DNA of 64,000 bases from CBHTSZ01 sp966095765 (lineage in GTDB: Bacteria > Patescibacteriota > Saccharimonadia > Saccharimonadales > Saccharimonadaceae): assembly GCA_966095765.1 (NCBI GenBank), contig CBHTSZ010000005.1:1-64000 (forward strand), written 5' to 3'. Under the pieces are notes generated by a model. The model worked only from the letters and a program-made list of their open reading frames with translations, was not told the DNA's origin and did no database searches. The translations under genes were made by a program, and so were the position numbers. This document shows positions 7,154 to 16,082 of the stretch, piece after piece (position 1 is the stretch's first letter; each line of letters begins with the position of its first letter).

Positions 7154-8574
7154 AGATAGTACCAGCGTGCACCATCTGCAGTGTCGTTGATGCCGATACC
7201 CATCATGCTCAGTTGATCACGTAATTCGTCAGAGCGCTGCCACTGCTTTTCTTCACGTGCACGTGTTCGCTCCAGAATAAGCTGCTTTTGTTCGTCAGTA
7301 ATATCGGGTGTCGTATCGAGAAGGCGCAGCCCAAGAGTGTCGTCGATAAACATCAGTAACGCGTCGAGCGCATCGTGGCGAAGATGTGAGAGCCGCGCCT
7401 GGTCGACAGAGTCGAGCGCTTGATCGATAACGGAAAGCGCTTGAGGACTATTTAGGTCGTTGTTAAGTGCCTCGAGTACCGCCTGCTTGGCGGCTAGAAG
7501 CTTGCCGTTTACATCATGCTCCTTGTCGCTATCGTCAACGAGAGTGTCATGCGTCTGATGCCTAAGGGCTGCGACGGTCTTCCATCTTGCGAGGCGGGAC
7601 GCTGCTGCACTGAGATTATCCCAGGTAAAATTGCTTTCGGTACGGTAGTGGCTTTGGAGAACGAACATACGGAAGTCCATCGGGGTAAAGCCCTTATCCT
7701 CAAGGTCTGATAGCGTAAAGCCGTTTTGCAGACTCTTGCTGATCTTGGTGCCATTTACGAGGAGGAAGTTTGCATGCAGCCAGTAATTTGCAAAACGTTT
7801 GCCTGTGGCAGCTTCGGACTGGGCGATTTCGTTCGTGTGATGCACTGGGATATGGTCGATACCACCGGTGTGGATGTCGAGGGTTTCACCAAGATACTTG
7901 ATGGCCATGGCACTACATTCGATATGCCAACCCGGAAATCCCTTACCCCACGGACTGTCCCATTCCATGTCACGCTTTTGATCCTTAGGACTAAACTTCC
8001 AGAGTGCAAAGTCGCTCGGGTTATGTTTTTCATCGTTAAACTCGACTCGAGCACCTGCTTTCATGGCTTCTAGGTCAAGGTGGGCAAAATCTGCGTAAGT
8101 TGGAAAGGTTTTTGTATCAAAATAGACGCCGTCGTCGATAACGTAGGTGTGTCCTTTCGCCTCGAGCTGTTTGATGAGTTCGATCTGTTCTGGGATGTGT
8201 TCAGTCGCCTTGCTAAGTACTTCAGGCGGCAGGAGGTTTAGCTGAGTCATACCTTCCAGGAATCGGTTCGTGTATCGGTCGGCGACTTCCCACGCCGTAA
8301 CACCTTCTCGGCGTGCACCTTTTTCCATCTTATCTTCGCCTTCGTCTCCATCACTGACGAGGTGACCGACATCGGTGATATTCATGACACGCTCTACGGT
8401 GTAGCCGTTTGCCTTCAGAGTACGCACGAGAAGGTCCCAGCGCAGATATGCAACCCAGTTGCCGATAAGCGGCTCACTGTAAACGGTGGGACCGCAAGTA
8501 TAAAGCGCCACACGGTCAGGCGTTTGCGGGATAAAGTCATCAACCGAGCCGGTAAGGGTGTTGTGTAGCTGCAT
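7150..8574 (-). CDS. cysS: Cysteinyl-tRNA synthetase
   Basis: A 474-aa class I synthetase that charges tRNA-Cys. Visible features are the zinc ligands in TCGPTVY (N terminus), ECSAM and GGIDHIPVHHTNE, and a KMSKS loop read as KISKS near residue 280. A C-terminal DALR-like helical region and an anticodon-binding end complete it. The HIGH signature, normally HIGN in this family, reads PLIGN: the first His is Leu (codon CTT). Start ATG overlaps the stop of the DHH gene in TAATG, so expression is coupled. Overall the assignment is secure. Confidence 0.95.
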   Translation of the reverse strand: MQLHNTLTGSVDDFIPQTPDRVALYTCGPTVYSEPLIGNWVAYLRWDLLVRTLKANGYTVERVMNITDVGHLVSDGDEGEDKMEKGARREGVTAWEVADRYTNRFLEGMTQLNLLPPEVLSKATEHIPEQIELIKQLEAKGHTYVIDDGVYFDTKTFPTYADFAHLDLEAMKAGARVEFNDEKHNPSDFALWKFSPKDQKRDMEWDSPWGKGFPGWHIECSAMAIKYLGETLDIHTGGIDHIPVHHTNEIAQSEAATGKRFANYWLHANFLLVNGTKISKSLQNGFTLSDLEDKGFTPMDFRMFVLQSHYRTESNFTWDNLSAAASRLARWKTVAALRHQTHDTLVDDSDKEHDVNGKLLAAKQAVLEALNNDLNSPQALSVIDQALDSVDQARLSHLRHDALDALLMFIDDTLGLRLLDTTPDITDEQKQLILERTRAREEKQWQRSDELRDQLSMMGIGINDTADGARWYYL

Positions 8575-9563
8575 TATCGATCTATCTCCTTTAGCGCCTT
8601 CTCACTTGCTTCGATAAGTTCCCTGACGACAACATCGTATGATTCGTAGGTACGGAATCCAGATGCGTATGGATGGCCTCCGCCGCCGAAATAGCCAGCG
8701 ATGACATCACAGACCGGTGCGTTGGCGCGAAGCTTTCCGGTGAGCTTGCCGTCCGGGTACGTTTTGATCGCAACGGCGACCTGGACACCTTCAACGAGGC
8801 GCATCTCATCCAGGACGAGTACGCTTGGGTTGTACTGATCGCTATATGCTTCGATCTCACTCCAGGGAATGTGAACGAGCGCAACGCTGCCGTTGAGGAG
8901 ATATTCGATTCGTTCGATGAGTTTACCTTTGTAGGTAAGGATCTCCGGTGCTTTCTTCATCATTTCACGACGAGCAGCTTCAAGTTCGGCTGGAACAGCG
9001 CCAGCATCGATGAGATCGGCAACAGCGCGGAAAGTAGCCGACGTCGTGTTTTGTGTGGTGAGTCCGAGGCTGTCAGCCATGATTGAGGCGTAAAGCGCAT
9101 TAGCGATGTCGGTAGTGAGTGACCAGCCAGCCTCTTTTGCGATGTCATAGATCAGCTCACCAGTAGCAACGGCGCTATCGCTCATCACCATGATGTGTTC
9201 AAACGGCAAGGTGCTTACAACGCTCGCGTGGTGGTCGAGAACGATAACAGGATGCGTTTCAAGGAAGTGGCGCGCGCCAGGCATCTCGAGAACTTTTGAG
9301 ATGAGAGTATCACTGCTCGTGTCGACGATAATGGCCAGGTCGTACTGTCCTGTCCACTCATCGGTTACTCGATCCCAGCCTGAAACGTAGCGAAGGTATT
9401 TTGGCATGGCGACCGGGCAGTACATCGTGACCGTTTTGTCTAGATTCTCAAGCAGTGATTCGAGCGCGATACTGCTGCCAAGACTGTCGCCATCTGGATT
9501 TTCTGCCTGGATAACAACGATGCGTTTTGCATCGTCAACGAGTTGTTTTATCTTGTCGTACAT
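8574..9563 (-). CDS. DHH/DHHA1 phosphoesterase (NrnA-like)
   Basis: A 329-aa protein with the DHH domain (NPDGDS at about residues 22-27, DHH in VLDHHASV near residue 111) and a C-terminal DHHA1 domain with GGGGHPYASG. Family members degrade nanoRNA, pAp or cyclic dinucleotides with Mn2+. The usual His ahead of motif I (H-x-NPDGD) is replaced here (QAENPDGD), so the metal site may differ. It is co-transcribed with cysS and follows recR by 26 bases, but it has its own leaderless-type promoter. Confidence 0.85.
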   Translation of the reverse strand: MYDKIKQLVDDAKRIVVIQAENPDGDSLGSSIALESLLENLDKTVTMYCPVAMPKYLRYVSGWDRVTDEWTGQYDLAIIVDTSSDTLISKVLEMPGARHFLETHPVIVLDHHASVVSTLPFEHIMVMSDSAVATGELIYDIAKEAGWSLTTDIANALYASIMADSLGLTTQNTTSATFRAVADLIDAGAVPAELEAARREMMKKAPEILTYKGKLIERIEYLLNGSVALVHIPWSEIEAYSDQYNPSVLVLDEMRLVEGVQVAVAIKTYPDGKLTGKLRANAPVCDVIAGYFGGGGHPYASGFRTYESYDVVVRELIEASEKALKEIDR

Positions 9564-9570
9564 CTGTTTT

Positions 9571-9579
9571 ATTGTAGCA
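9571..9579 (-). promoter_or_regulatory. Extended -10 box of the DHH gene
   Basis: TGC-TACAAT ends 7 bases before the ATG at 9563, predicting a leaderless mRNA. Confidence 0.6.
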
Positions 9580-9589
9580 GATGCAGCGG

Positions 9590-10201
9590 TTATGACATCT
9601 GTTTGCGACCCTGAAGTGCGTGCGTTAAGGTGATTTGGTCGGCATACTCGAGATCAACGCCGACCGGAATACCACGAGCGAGACGACTCACGGTAATACC
9701 TTCAAGCCCGCTTTCCTGGATGTGGCGCTGAATATAGAGCGCAGTCGATTCACCTTCGACTGACGCGTTAGTAGCGAGAATAACTTCTTGGACTTGATCC
9801 TTCCTAAGTCGTTCGATGAGCTCGGGAATATGCAGCTTTTCCGGACCAATACCGTCGATCGGGCTGATCGCACCGCCGAGAACATGGTAGGTGCCTTTGA
9901 ATTGCTTCGTCTTTTCGATCGCAATGATGTCGAGCGGCTCTTCGACCACAGCAACGAGCTGCTTGTCTCGCTTTGAGTCGCTATAGAGCGGTGAAACCGT
10001 TTCTGAGGAGTCGATGAGTGCATACGTGACCGGACATAACTTGACGCCGTTGTGAAGCTCGGCAAGCGCGGCTGCAACTTTTTCGGCGACGTGACGGTCA
10101 CGCTTGAGCAAGCTGTAAGCATACCGCTCGGCTGTACGAACACCAACGCCCGGCAACTCGCCGAGCGCTTCGATGAGTGTTTCTAGAGCTTTTGGTAGCA
10201 C
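9590..10201 (-). CDS. recR: Recombination protein RecR
   Basis: A 203-aa RecR, the clamp-like partner of RecF/RecO in gap repair. The N-terminal HhH (LGELPGVGVRTAERYA) and the Toprim domain (DIIAIEKTKQF, then ATNASVEGESTA and SRLARGIPVG) are well preserved. The zinc finger between them, four cysteines in nearly all RecR, is reduced to a single Cys (LCPVTYALIDSSETV...). Start is GTG. It follows ybaB by 9 bases, as in most bacteria (dnaX-ybaB-recR), though here dnaX is 3 kb away. Confidence 0.95.
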   Translation of the reverse strand: MLPKALETLIEALGELPGVGVRTAERYAYSLLKRDRHVAEKVAAALAELHNGVKLCPVTYALIDSSETVSPLYSDSKRDKQLVAVVEEPLDIIAIEKTKQFKGTYHVLGGAISPIDGIGPEKLHIPELIERLRKDQVQEVILATNASVEGESTALYIQRHIQESGLEGITVSRLARGIPVGVDLEYADQITLTHALQGRKQMS

Positions 10202-10210
10202 TACAGATTC

Positions 10211-10498
10211 CTAGAGGCCGAGGTTGCCGAGACCACCCATGAGTGGCTTCATCTTTTCAGCGGCAAGTTCTTGAGCTTTCGTCATCGCGTCGCGAACGGC
10301 AAGCTCAACCCAGCGCTCAAGTTCCCCGATGTCGTCGAGGTCGACCATATCAGGGTCGATCGTCACCTTCTTGAGTTTGAGCTCACCGTTTACTTGTACG
10401 ATGACAGCGCCATCGCCCGCAGACACTTCAACGAGCTCTTTTTGGAGCTCTTTTTGAGCTTTCTTTAGTTTCATCACCATTTTTGCTTGGTCAATCAT
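10211..10498 (-). CDS. ybaB: YbaB/EbfC nucleoid-associated protein
   Basis: A 95-aa DNA-binding protein that forms tweezer-like dimers. The N-terminal helix is KLKKAQKELQKEL. The central strands (VIVQVNGELKLKKVTIDPDMV) and the C-terminal helix (AVRDAMTKAQELAAEKM) match the family. A TGT-TACAAT -10 box lies about 45 bases upstream, leaving a leader with an AAGGGG ribosome binding site. The next gene downstream is recR. Confidence 0.92.
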   Translation of the reverse strand: MIDQAKMVMKLKKAQKELQKELVEVSAGDGAVIVQVNGELKLKKVTIDPDMVDLDDIGELERWVELAVRDAMTKAQELAAEKMKPLMGGLGNLGL

Positions 10499-10554
10499 GT
10501 CAGTCCCCTTCTCACTTTTCAGTAGACAAAAATATCAGTCACTATTGTAACAAA

Positions 10555-12018
10555 TTATCGTGTTTGATCGTAGACACGTAGGAGTACGCCATCGTCCTTG
10601 TAGCTTGATGTCACGATTCTACTCGGTATTTGCTTTACGGTTGCACCTGATCTCGCTAGTACGATCAGCTCACTGGCGGCAGCCGCACCCGGCGTGTTGG
10701 GCGCACTCACAGTTAGCTGTGGGTATTTGCTACGCAAAATGTCATAGAACGCGTGCTCGTTTTCCGGTACAACAAGGCGGGTGTCGACATGCGGTTTGAG
10801 GGTTTGGCGAACCGCTGCAAGTTCTGGCCTATAGATACTGCGCGTATCTGAGTGGTAGAAGCCATAGAAGTAGCGGGTTATGCTGGCGGCTACTATTCCG
10901 ATAACGATGAGCGTGAGTGGTACGAGGGCACTGAGCCGTGCGTATGGGTTTTTTGGGAATACCTGATACCACTCGCGCATAAGCGTCTCAAGCCCAATAG
11001 CTACCAGGAAGACGCACGGGATAAAGAGGAGCGGAAAACTGGTTGGGTTGAGGAAGAGCAGCACAATCGAAACGAACAGCCACATATGGAGCATGTACGA
11101 ACGTGCTGCGTGATGGTCGGCGATGGTCCTAACGAGACCAAAGAGGACGAGCAGAGTCATCGGCAGGCTCAAGAACGGTATAAAAACATTCGTGATGTGT
11201 GGTTTATGAAAGGCAAAGAGAGTCTCTATCACTGCGGCACCCGATGCAAGCAGTGTATCTGGGTTTAGTTTGGCACGAAGCTGTGTTGCACCAAACAGCT
11301 GTTTGAGTGTCGTGAGGTCATGGAGACTCGCGATGACGACAGGTGCGAGCAAGACGCAGGCGACCAATGCAAGGATCAGGTATTGCCACCACTGCGTGCG
11401 TTTGAGCTGGTAGCGTACATGAGGATGAAAAACACCTGCGACAAACAACGTGACAACCGCATAGATACCGAGTGGCATATAGAGCAGCAAGAGTCCAGAT
11501 ACCGCCACAAGTAGCTTCCATATGAACCGGCTTTGTTTTTGCATAGTGAGCTTTGCGGCACCAAGGAGTACGAGGAGAAGCAGTACCATGTAGAGTACGT
11601 CAGCAACACCTGAACGGGCCATGGCGATAAATGGCACAGAGGTGATAGCGAGCGCCAAAGCAATCGTAGCGATATTTTTACGGAACCAGAGGTTAAGGGC
11701 AATTGCGAGCAATCCGCAAGCTATAAAGCCGAGGATGACCGACGGCAGCCGGATAGTAAGGGGCGATAGGCCAAATAACCCTACGCTCAGCTTTTGTAGT
11801 GCGCGGTATGGCAGGTTCACGACATCCGTAGACTTTGGGCTAAAAGGGTTCAACGAGTTGCTTGCAACGACTGATGCTGCTTCGGTGTCTTTGATGCCAT
11901 TTGGGACGCTGCTGATATCGGTGAGCAGGACGAGACCGAGCAAGAGTGCCACCAGTCCGTAGGTAATAACGTAACGGTAACGGTAGAGGGTTATTTCTCG
12001 GAGTAGTGATGGTTTCAT
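10555..12018 (-). CDS. Membrane glycosyltransferase of GT-C fold (PMT/ArnT-like)
   Basis: A 487-aa integral membrane protein with about 10-12 hydrophobic segments. The pattern after TM1 is that of dolichyl-phosphate-mannose transferases (GT39/GT83-like). A periplasmic loop holds an acidic pair equivalent (DTEAAS, about residues 43-48) and is followed by LSPLTIRLPSVILG. Such enzymes move sugars from polyprenyl-phosphate carriers onto proteins, lipid or wall polymers outside the membrane. The C-terminal 100 residues form a soluble outer domain. Promoter TGC-TATAAT lies 17 bases upstream. Acceptor and donor unknown. Confidence 0.75.
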   Translation of the reverse strand: MKPSLLREITLYRYRYVITYGLVALLLGLVLLTDISSVPNGIKDTEAASVVASNSLNPFSPKSTDVVNLPYRALQKLSVGLFGLSPLTIRLPSVILGFIACGLLAIALNLWFRKNIATIALALAITSVPFIAMARSGVADVLYMVLLLLVLLGAAKLTMQKQSRFIWKLLVAVSGLLLLYMPLGIYAVVTLFVAGVFHPHVRYQLKRTQWWQYLILALVACVLLAPVVIASLHDLTTLKQLFGATQLRAKLNPDTLLASGAAVIETLFAFHKPHITNVFIPFLSLPMTLLVLFGLVRTIADHHAARSYMLHMWLFVSIVLLFLNPTSFPLLFIPCVFLVAIGLETLMREWYQVFPKNPYARLSALVPLTLIVIGIVAASITRYFYGFYHSDTRSIYRPELAAVRQTLKPHVDTRLVVPENEHAFYDILRSKYPQLTVSAPNTPGAAAASELIVLARSGATVKQIPSRIVTSSYKDDGVLLRVYDQTR

Positions 12019-12055
12019 GGTAGTTCTAACGCTTTATTATAGCAGTCAGTTGCCG

Positions 12056-13417
12056 CTAAATCCTCTGCTTGTCGAGGGACATGAATCGGAGGCGTTCAGG
12101 GTGGAAGTAAAGCTCGACTTTACCAACAGGACCATTACGGTGCTTCGCGATGATAAGGTCGGTGATGTTTTGACGTTCGGTTTCAGGGTTGTAGTAGGCT
12201 TCACGATAGATAAAGGCGACGATGTCGGCATCCTGCTCGATCGAACCTGATTCACGGAGGTCACTGAGCTGTGGGATTTGTGGGCTTCGAGTTTCAACAG
12301 TACGAGAGAGCTGCGAAAGCGCGATCACCGGTACGTTCAGCTCACGGGCGATGAGCTTGAGGCCTCGAGAGATTTCACTCACCTCCTGGACGCGGTTGCC
12401 ATCAGAGCGTCCACTTCCCTGCATCAGCTGGAGGTAGTCGATAATGATAAGACCAAGCGGGTTGTTGTGGGCTTCTCGTCGAGCTTTGGTGCGCATTTCA
12501 AGCACGGTGACGCCTGGCGTGTCATCGATAAAGATTGGGGCTTCGGCCATTTCCCCCATCGCATGAGAAAGTTTCTCAAAGTCATCGTCAGAGAGATTAC
12601 CAGTACGGATATTCCAGGCATCAACTCCCGATGCGTCGGCAAGCATACGGTCAACCAACTGCTCTTTGCTCATCTCAAGACTAAAGAACAGGACAGATTT
12701 CTTGGCTTTTGTCGCAACGTTGTATGCCAGGTTTGTGACGAGCGTCGTCTTACCCATCGCTGGACGTGCAGCAAGGATGATGAGGTCTGACTGCTGAAGG
12801 CCGGCCGTCATGTTGTCGAGGTCGCGCCACCCGGTTGGAATACCACGGAGCTTACCGCCGCCGCGGTGTAGCTCTTCCATGCGGTCAAAACTCTCGGTGA
12901 GGATCGTTTCGAGGCTGACGAGGTCTTGCTTTGTGTTCGTGTCGCTGACGGAAAAGAGTTCTGATTCAGCGGCCGAAAGTAACTCAGAAATTTCCTGGTC
13001 TTCGTCATAGCCGAGCTCAGCGATATCGCTACTCGCCTTGATGAGCCGTCGACGAACGGCTTTTTGAGCAATAATCTCAGCATAGGTACTGGCGTGCGCT
13101 GCGGTTGGGACGTAGTTGGTAAGTTCGGTGAGGTACGCGGAACCTCCGACGAGCTCAAGTTCGGCTTTTTTCGTCAACTCATCGCTGAGTGTGAGCAGGT
13201 CAACAGGACGGTGGCGCTCATAGAGGCGCATCATCGCGTCAAAGATAAGAACGTGGCGCTTGTCGTAGAAATCATTTGGCCGAAGCTTGTCGCTGATATC
13301 GGCGAGCGTTTCTTCGTCAATCAAAATAGCTCCGAGCAAGCTCATCTCAGCATCAAGATTTTGTGGCGGTATTTTGGCGCCATTTGGAACGGAACTAGAT
13401 TTCTTAGATTGTGCCAC
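12056..13417 (-). CDS. dnaB: Replicative DNA helicase DnaB
   Basis: A 453-aa hexameric helicase. The N-terminal domain (PPQNLDAEMSLLGAIL) and the RecA-like domain with Walker A ARPAMGKTT (near residue 220), Walker B LGLIIIDYLQLM and the conserved arginine region QLSRTVETR are all present. Start is GTG, overlapping the end of dnaX by 14 bases with a GGAGGAG ribosome binding site inside dnaX, so clamp-loader and helicase expression are linked. No intein is present. Confidence 0.96.
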   Translation of the reverse strand: MAQSKKSSSVPNGAKIPPQNLDAEMSLLGAILIDEETLADISDKLRPNDFYDKRHVLIFDAMMRLYERHRPVDLLTLSDELTKKAELELVGGSAYLTELTNYVPTAAHASTYAEIIAQKAVRRRLIKASSDIAELGYDEDQEISELLSAAESELFSVSDTNTKQDLVSLETILTESFDRMEELHRGGGKLRGIPTGWRDLDNMTAGLQQSDLIILAARPAMGKTTLVTNLAYNVATKAKKSVLFFSLEMSKEQLVDRMLADASGVDAWNIRTGNLSDDDFEKLSHAMGEMAEAPIFIDDTPGVTVLEMRTKARREAHNNPLGLIIIDYLQLMQGSGRSDGNRVQEVSEISRGLKLIARELNVPVIALSQLSRTVETRSPQIPQLSDLRESGSIEQDADIVAFIYREAYYNPETERQNITDLIIAKHRNGPVGKVELYFHPERLRFMSLDKQRI

Positions 13418-14852
13418 TCACAGGTTCTCCTCCACCCATAATAGCAGCAACCGCCACAGCATCCTCATTGAGTGCCGCTTGCGACTTCGCATCAGTGATG
13501 ACGATCTCTGGATCGAAACCAAAGAGATCATGTATCAGGCTGCCGAGTTGCTTGCGATATGTTGGGTTCTCAATCTTTTTGCGATGTATCGCATAGATAA
13601 AGTTTAAGTGAAGCTTTCTGGCGGCTTCGTCGTAGCTCATCTCGGCTCGGGCTAGCACGCTGTAAAGCGGCGCGTGGTGCTTTTTGATCATGGTTAGCAC
13701 ATGCTCCCAGTCAAAAGCCTTTGCATCACCTGCTGAAACTAGGGCGGTTTCTTCTTTGACTGGCTCGGGAGGCATAGCCTTGATTTCTGTTTTTACATCC
13801 GGAGTTGCGGTTGGGGCTGCTGCAGTACGCTGTGCAGCTTGCTGGCGAAGGACTGCAGGTTTCGCGGCAAACGTCGGCGTCTTTGTAGCCTCTGAAGCAA
13901 CGGTTTTATGTGACGTCGGCTTTGCAAACCTCACTAGTGTAGCGATCAACTTCAGCTGTGGGTCGTGGGCTTTCGGTATGTCGGTGAGCTCATCGAGTAG
14001 TTGATAAAGTTGGTGCTTCTTCTTTGCGTGGTCGGATAGTGCGCGACTCAGCTGATCAGTGAGAACGATCGGGGAAATACCGGCATTTTGAAGCGTTTCG
14101 AGCTCACCAACGAGCGTGTCGACGTCACCTGACTCGATAGCTCCCAGGATGGCCTCGACTCGTCCCTGTTCTGCCATGCCGAGCACAGACTCAACGAGCG
14201 TGGTCGTGATCTTTTCCGAGAGACCTGAGAGCTGATCAAGGAGACTGACACTGTCACGGAAGCTGCCGCCGGCGTGAATCGCGATCAACTTCAACGCTTC
14301 TGGCTCAAAATCAATCTTTTCCTTAGTTGCAATTGAGCCGAGGTGTTTCACGACGTCGTCAACTGCTGCAGGACGGAAATGGAAGCGCTGTGTGCGACTG
14401 ATGATGGTCGCAGGTACCTTATGGACTTCAGTAGTAGCAAGGATAAAAATAACGTGGCTTGGTGGTTCCTCGAGTGTCTTGAGGAGTGCGTTAAAACTCT
14501 CACCGGTGAGCATATGTACCTCGTCGATGATGTAGACCTTGTAGGCGGCGCTAACGGGCGCAATATGCACCTTGTCCCGAAGATCACGAATGTCGTCGAT
14601 ACGGCGGTTGCTTGCGGCGTCGATCTCGATGATGTCGAGGTGCGGGTCTTCGGAATACTCGAGGTTATTTACGGCGTGCGCGATGATACGGGCGACGCTT
14701 GTTTTACCTACGCCTCGTGGGCCAGTGAGGAGGTAGGCATGGGCGATCTTGCCGCTCTTGATAGCATTTTTGAGGAGATCAGTGACATGCGTCTGACCCA
14801 CAACTTCATCAAACGACCGCGAACGGTACGTCCTATATAACGCTTTACTCAA
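13404..14852 (-). CDS. dnaX: DNA polymerase III tau/gamma subunit
   Basis: A 482-aa clamp-loader ATPase. YRTYRSRSFDEVVGQ at the N terminus, Walker A GPRGVGKTS, DEVHML, and sensor SRTQRFHFRP all fit. The four-Cys zinc module that normally sits between the first helix and the IEIDAAS motif is absent; the intervening stretch is short and Cys-free (AVNNLEYSEDPHLDI). The region after about residue 350 is Ala/Thr/Lys-rich, as in tau tails. Start is TTG with GGAGAGGGG upstream; a TATACT -10 lies about 24 bases upstream. It heads the dnaX-dnaB pair. Confidence 0.95.
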   Translation of the reverse strand: MSKALYRTYRSRSFDEVVGQTHVTDLLKNAIKSGKIAHAYLLTGPRGVGKTSVARIIAHAVNNLEYSEDPHLDIIEIDAASNRRIDDIRDLRDKVHIAPVSAAYKVYIIDEVHMLTGESFNALLKTLEEPPSHVIFILATTEVHKVPATIISRTQRFHFRPAAVDDVVKHLGSIATKEKIDFEPEALKLIAIHAGGSFRDSVSLLDQLSGLSEKITTTLVESVLGMAEQGRVEAILGAIESGDVDTLVGELETLQNAGISPIVLTDQLSRALSDHAKKKHQLYQLLDELTDIPKAHDPQLKLIATLVRFAKPTSHKTVASEATKTPTFAAKPAVLRQQAAQRTAAAPTATPDVKTEIKAMPPEPVKEETALVSAGDAKAFDWEHVLTMIKKHHAPLYSVLARAEMSYDEAARKLHLNFIYAIHRKKIENPTYRKQLGSLIHDLFGFDPEIVITDAKSQAALNEDAVAVAAIMGGGEPVSGTI

Positions 14853-14925
14853 AAACCCCTCTCCATTTGCTATCAGTATAGCGCAGGATGAGGGGTTATC
14901 CGAGGTGTGTTATGTACAACTAGTC

Positions 14926-15435
14926 TTAGAGTGATGCTTCAACAGCGGCCCAGGTTGCCTCACGGTTGTCTTCAGGGACAACGATGCTGACCTGATCACC
15001 CATACGGGCCTTGAAGTAGGTCACACTGGCGAGGAGGACGCGGTATTCGCGACCACCAGCTTCGACGTAGTACGCGCCATCGTGTTGCACAAGCGTACCG
15101 ATGATCTGCTTGCGTGCTACTGGACCGATCTGCTTATAGATAAAGCTGCCATCATCAGCGATGGTGAGTTTGAGGATGTCACCTTCGACGAGCTTAGACT
15201 TGCTCGCATAGTTTGCTGGTACCGGGTAGGTTTTGCCGTCAGGGCCGATCATGCTCTGGCCGTCAAAGACGCCCTCGATGACCTTGCCCGCTACTTCTTC
15301 TGGGTTGGCATGTGCTGGTACTCCATCGTCGCCCACGATAGAGATAAGTAGTTCTTTTGCTGCGGCCAAATTCGTCTCTGCCTCTTGGATAAGAGATCGT
15401 AGTCGTTTGACCTGTTTCTCTGGTAATTCAGACAT
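14926..15435 (-). CDS. Conserved hypothetical protein, 169 aa
   Basis: N-terminal coiled-coil helix (about residues 5-33, Leu/Ala/Glu heptads), then a beta-rich domain with the motif DGKTYPVPANYASKSKLVEGD (residues 67-87). A C-terminal beta domain ends in a short helix. No catalytic signature is visible. From memory a protein of this kind is common in CPR genomes, but I cannot name its function. The repeated beta domains look like small OB- or SH3-like folds, compatible with nucleic-acid or ribosome binding (inference). An AAGGA ribosome binding site precedes the ATG. It lies between dnaX and the L7/L12 operon. Confidence 0.7.
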   Translation of the reverse strand: MSELPEKQVKRLRSLIQEAETNLAAAKELLISIVGDDGVPAHANPEEVAGKVIEGVFDGQSMIGPDGKTYPVPANYASKSKLVEGDILKLTIADDGSFIYKQIGPVARKQIIGTLVQHDGAYYVEAGGREYRVLLASVTYFKARMGDQVSIVVPEDNREATWAAVEASL

Positions 15436-15572
15436 TCGCTCGCATTCCTTGTCTGTTTGTATATGTGTTTAGTATCACGCTCAGCGTACCAGCCGTCAAG
15501 GGGTTTGTCAACGCAATTATTATCCACATGATTTTCAGATGTAGAGGCAATTTCGTTGTTATTTTTTCCCAC

Positions 15573-15608
15573 GAAAAAACCACCCGGACAAAGCCATGGT
15601 GGTTTTCG
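15573..15608 (-). terminator. Intrinsic terminator after rplL
   Basis: AAAACCACC pairs with GGTGGTTTT around a 13-base loop, followed on the minus strand by a T run. It lies 28 bases past the rplL stop. Confidence 0.8.
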
Positions 15609-15635
15609 ACGTATATATAGTCCGGGCAGAGAGAA

Positions 15636-16016
15636 CTAGCTGAGTTCGACAGATGCGCCAGCTTCTTCGAGAGCTTTCTTGGCGGCTTCTGCGTCTTCTT
15701 TGCTGACCTTTTCCTTGACTGGTGCAGGAGCACCGTCAACGATAGCTTTAGCTTCACCGAGACCAAGACCAGTGAGTTCCTTCACAGCCTTGATGACAGC
15801 AACCTTCTGGGCACCAGCGTCTTTAAGGGTAACAGTGTATTCAGACTTTTCGTCTTCACCTGCACCAGCGTCACCGCCAGCAGCAGGACCAGCAACAGCA
15901 ACAGCAGCTGCAGCAGGCTCAATGCCGTACTCTTCTTTGAGAACGGTCTTAAGTTCGTTTACTTCGAGAACGGTAAGCTTAGTAAGCTCTTCCGCAAGTT
16001 TCTTTACATCAGCCAT
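15636..16016 (-). CDS. rplL: 50S ribosomal protein L7/L12
   Basis: A 126-aa stalk protein. N-terminal dimerisation domain (LAEELTKLTVLEVNELKTVL), an Ala/Gly-rich hinge (about residues 36-50), and the C-terminal factor-binding domain (KVAVIKAVKELTGLGLGEAK, then VDGAPAPVKEKVSKEDAEAAK). AAGGAGG lies upstream. It follows rplJ by 66 bases in the usual order. Confidence 0.97.
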   Translation of the reverse strand: MADVKKLAEELTKLTVLEVNELKTVLKEEYGIEPAAAAVAVAGPAAGGDAGAGEDEKSEYTVTLKDAGAQKVAVIKAVKELTGLGLGEAKAIVDGAPAPVKEKVSKEDAEAAKKALEEAGASVELS

Positions 16017-16082
16017 AATATAGCCTCCTTGAAAGATGATTCAGTTTATATAACGACCTGAGGTCGTAGGTTGTGCAGGGTT

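Noticed and set aside
14854..14897. AACCCCTC/GAGGGGTT inverted repeat around the dnaX start
   Set aside because: One arm lies upstream of the predicted transcription start, so it cannot form in the dnaX mRNA; the match may be chance.
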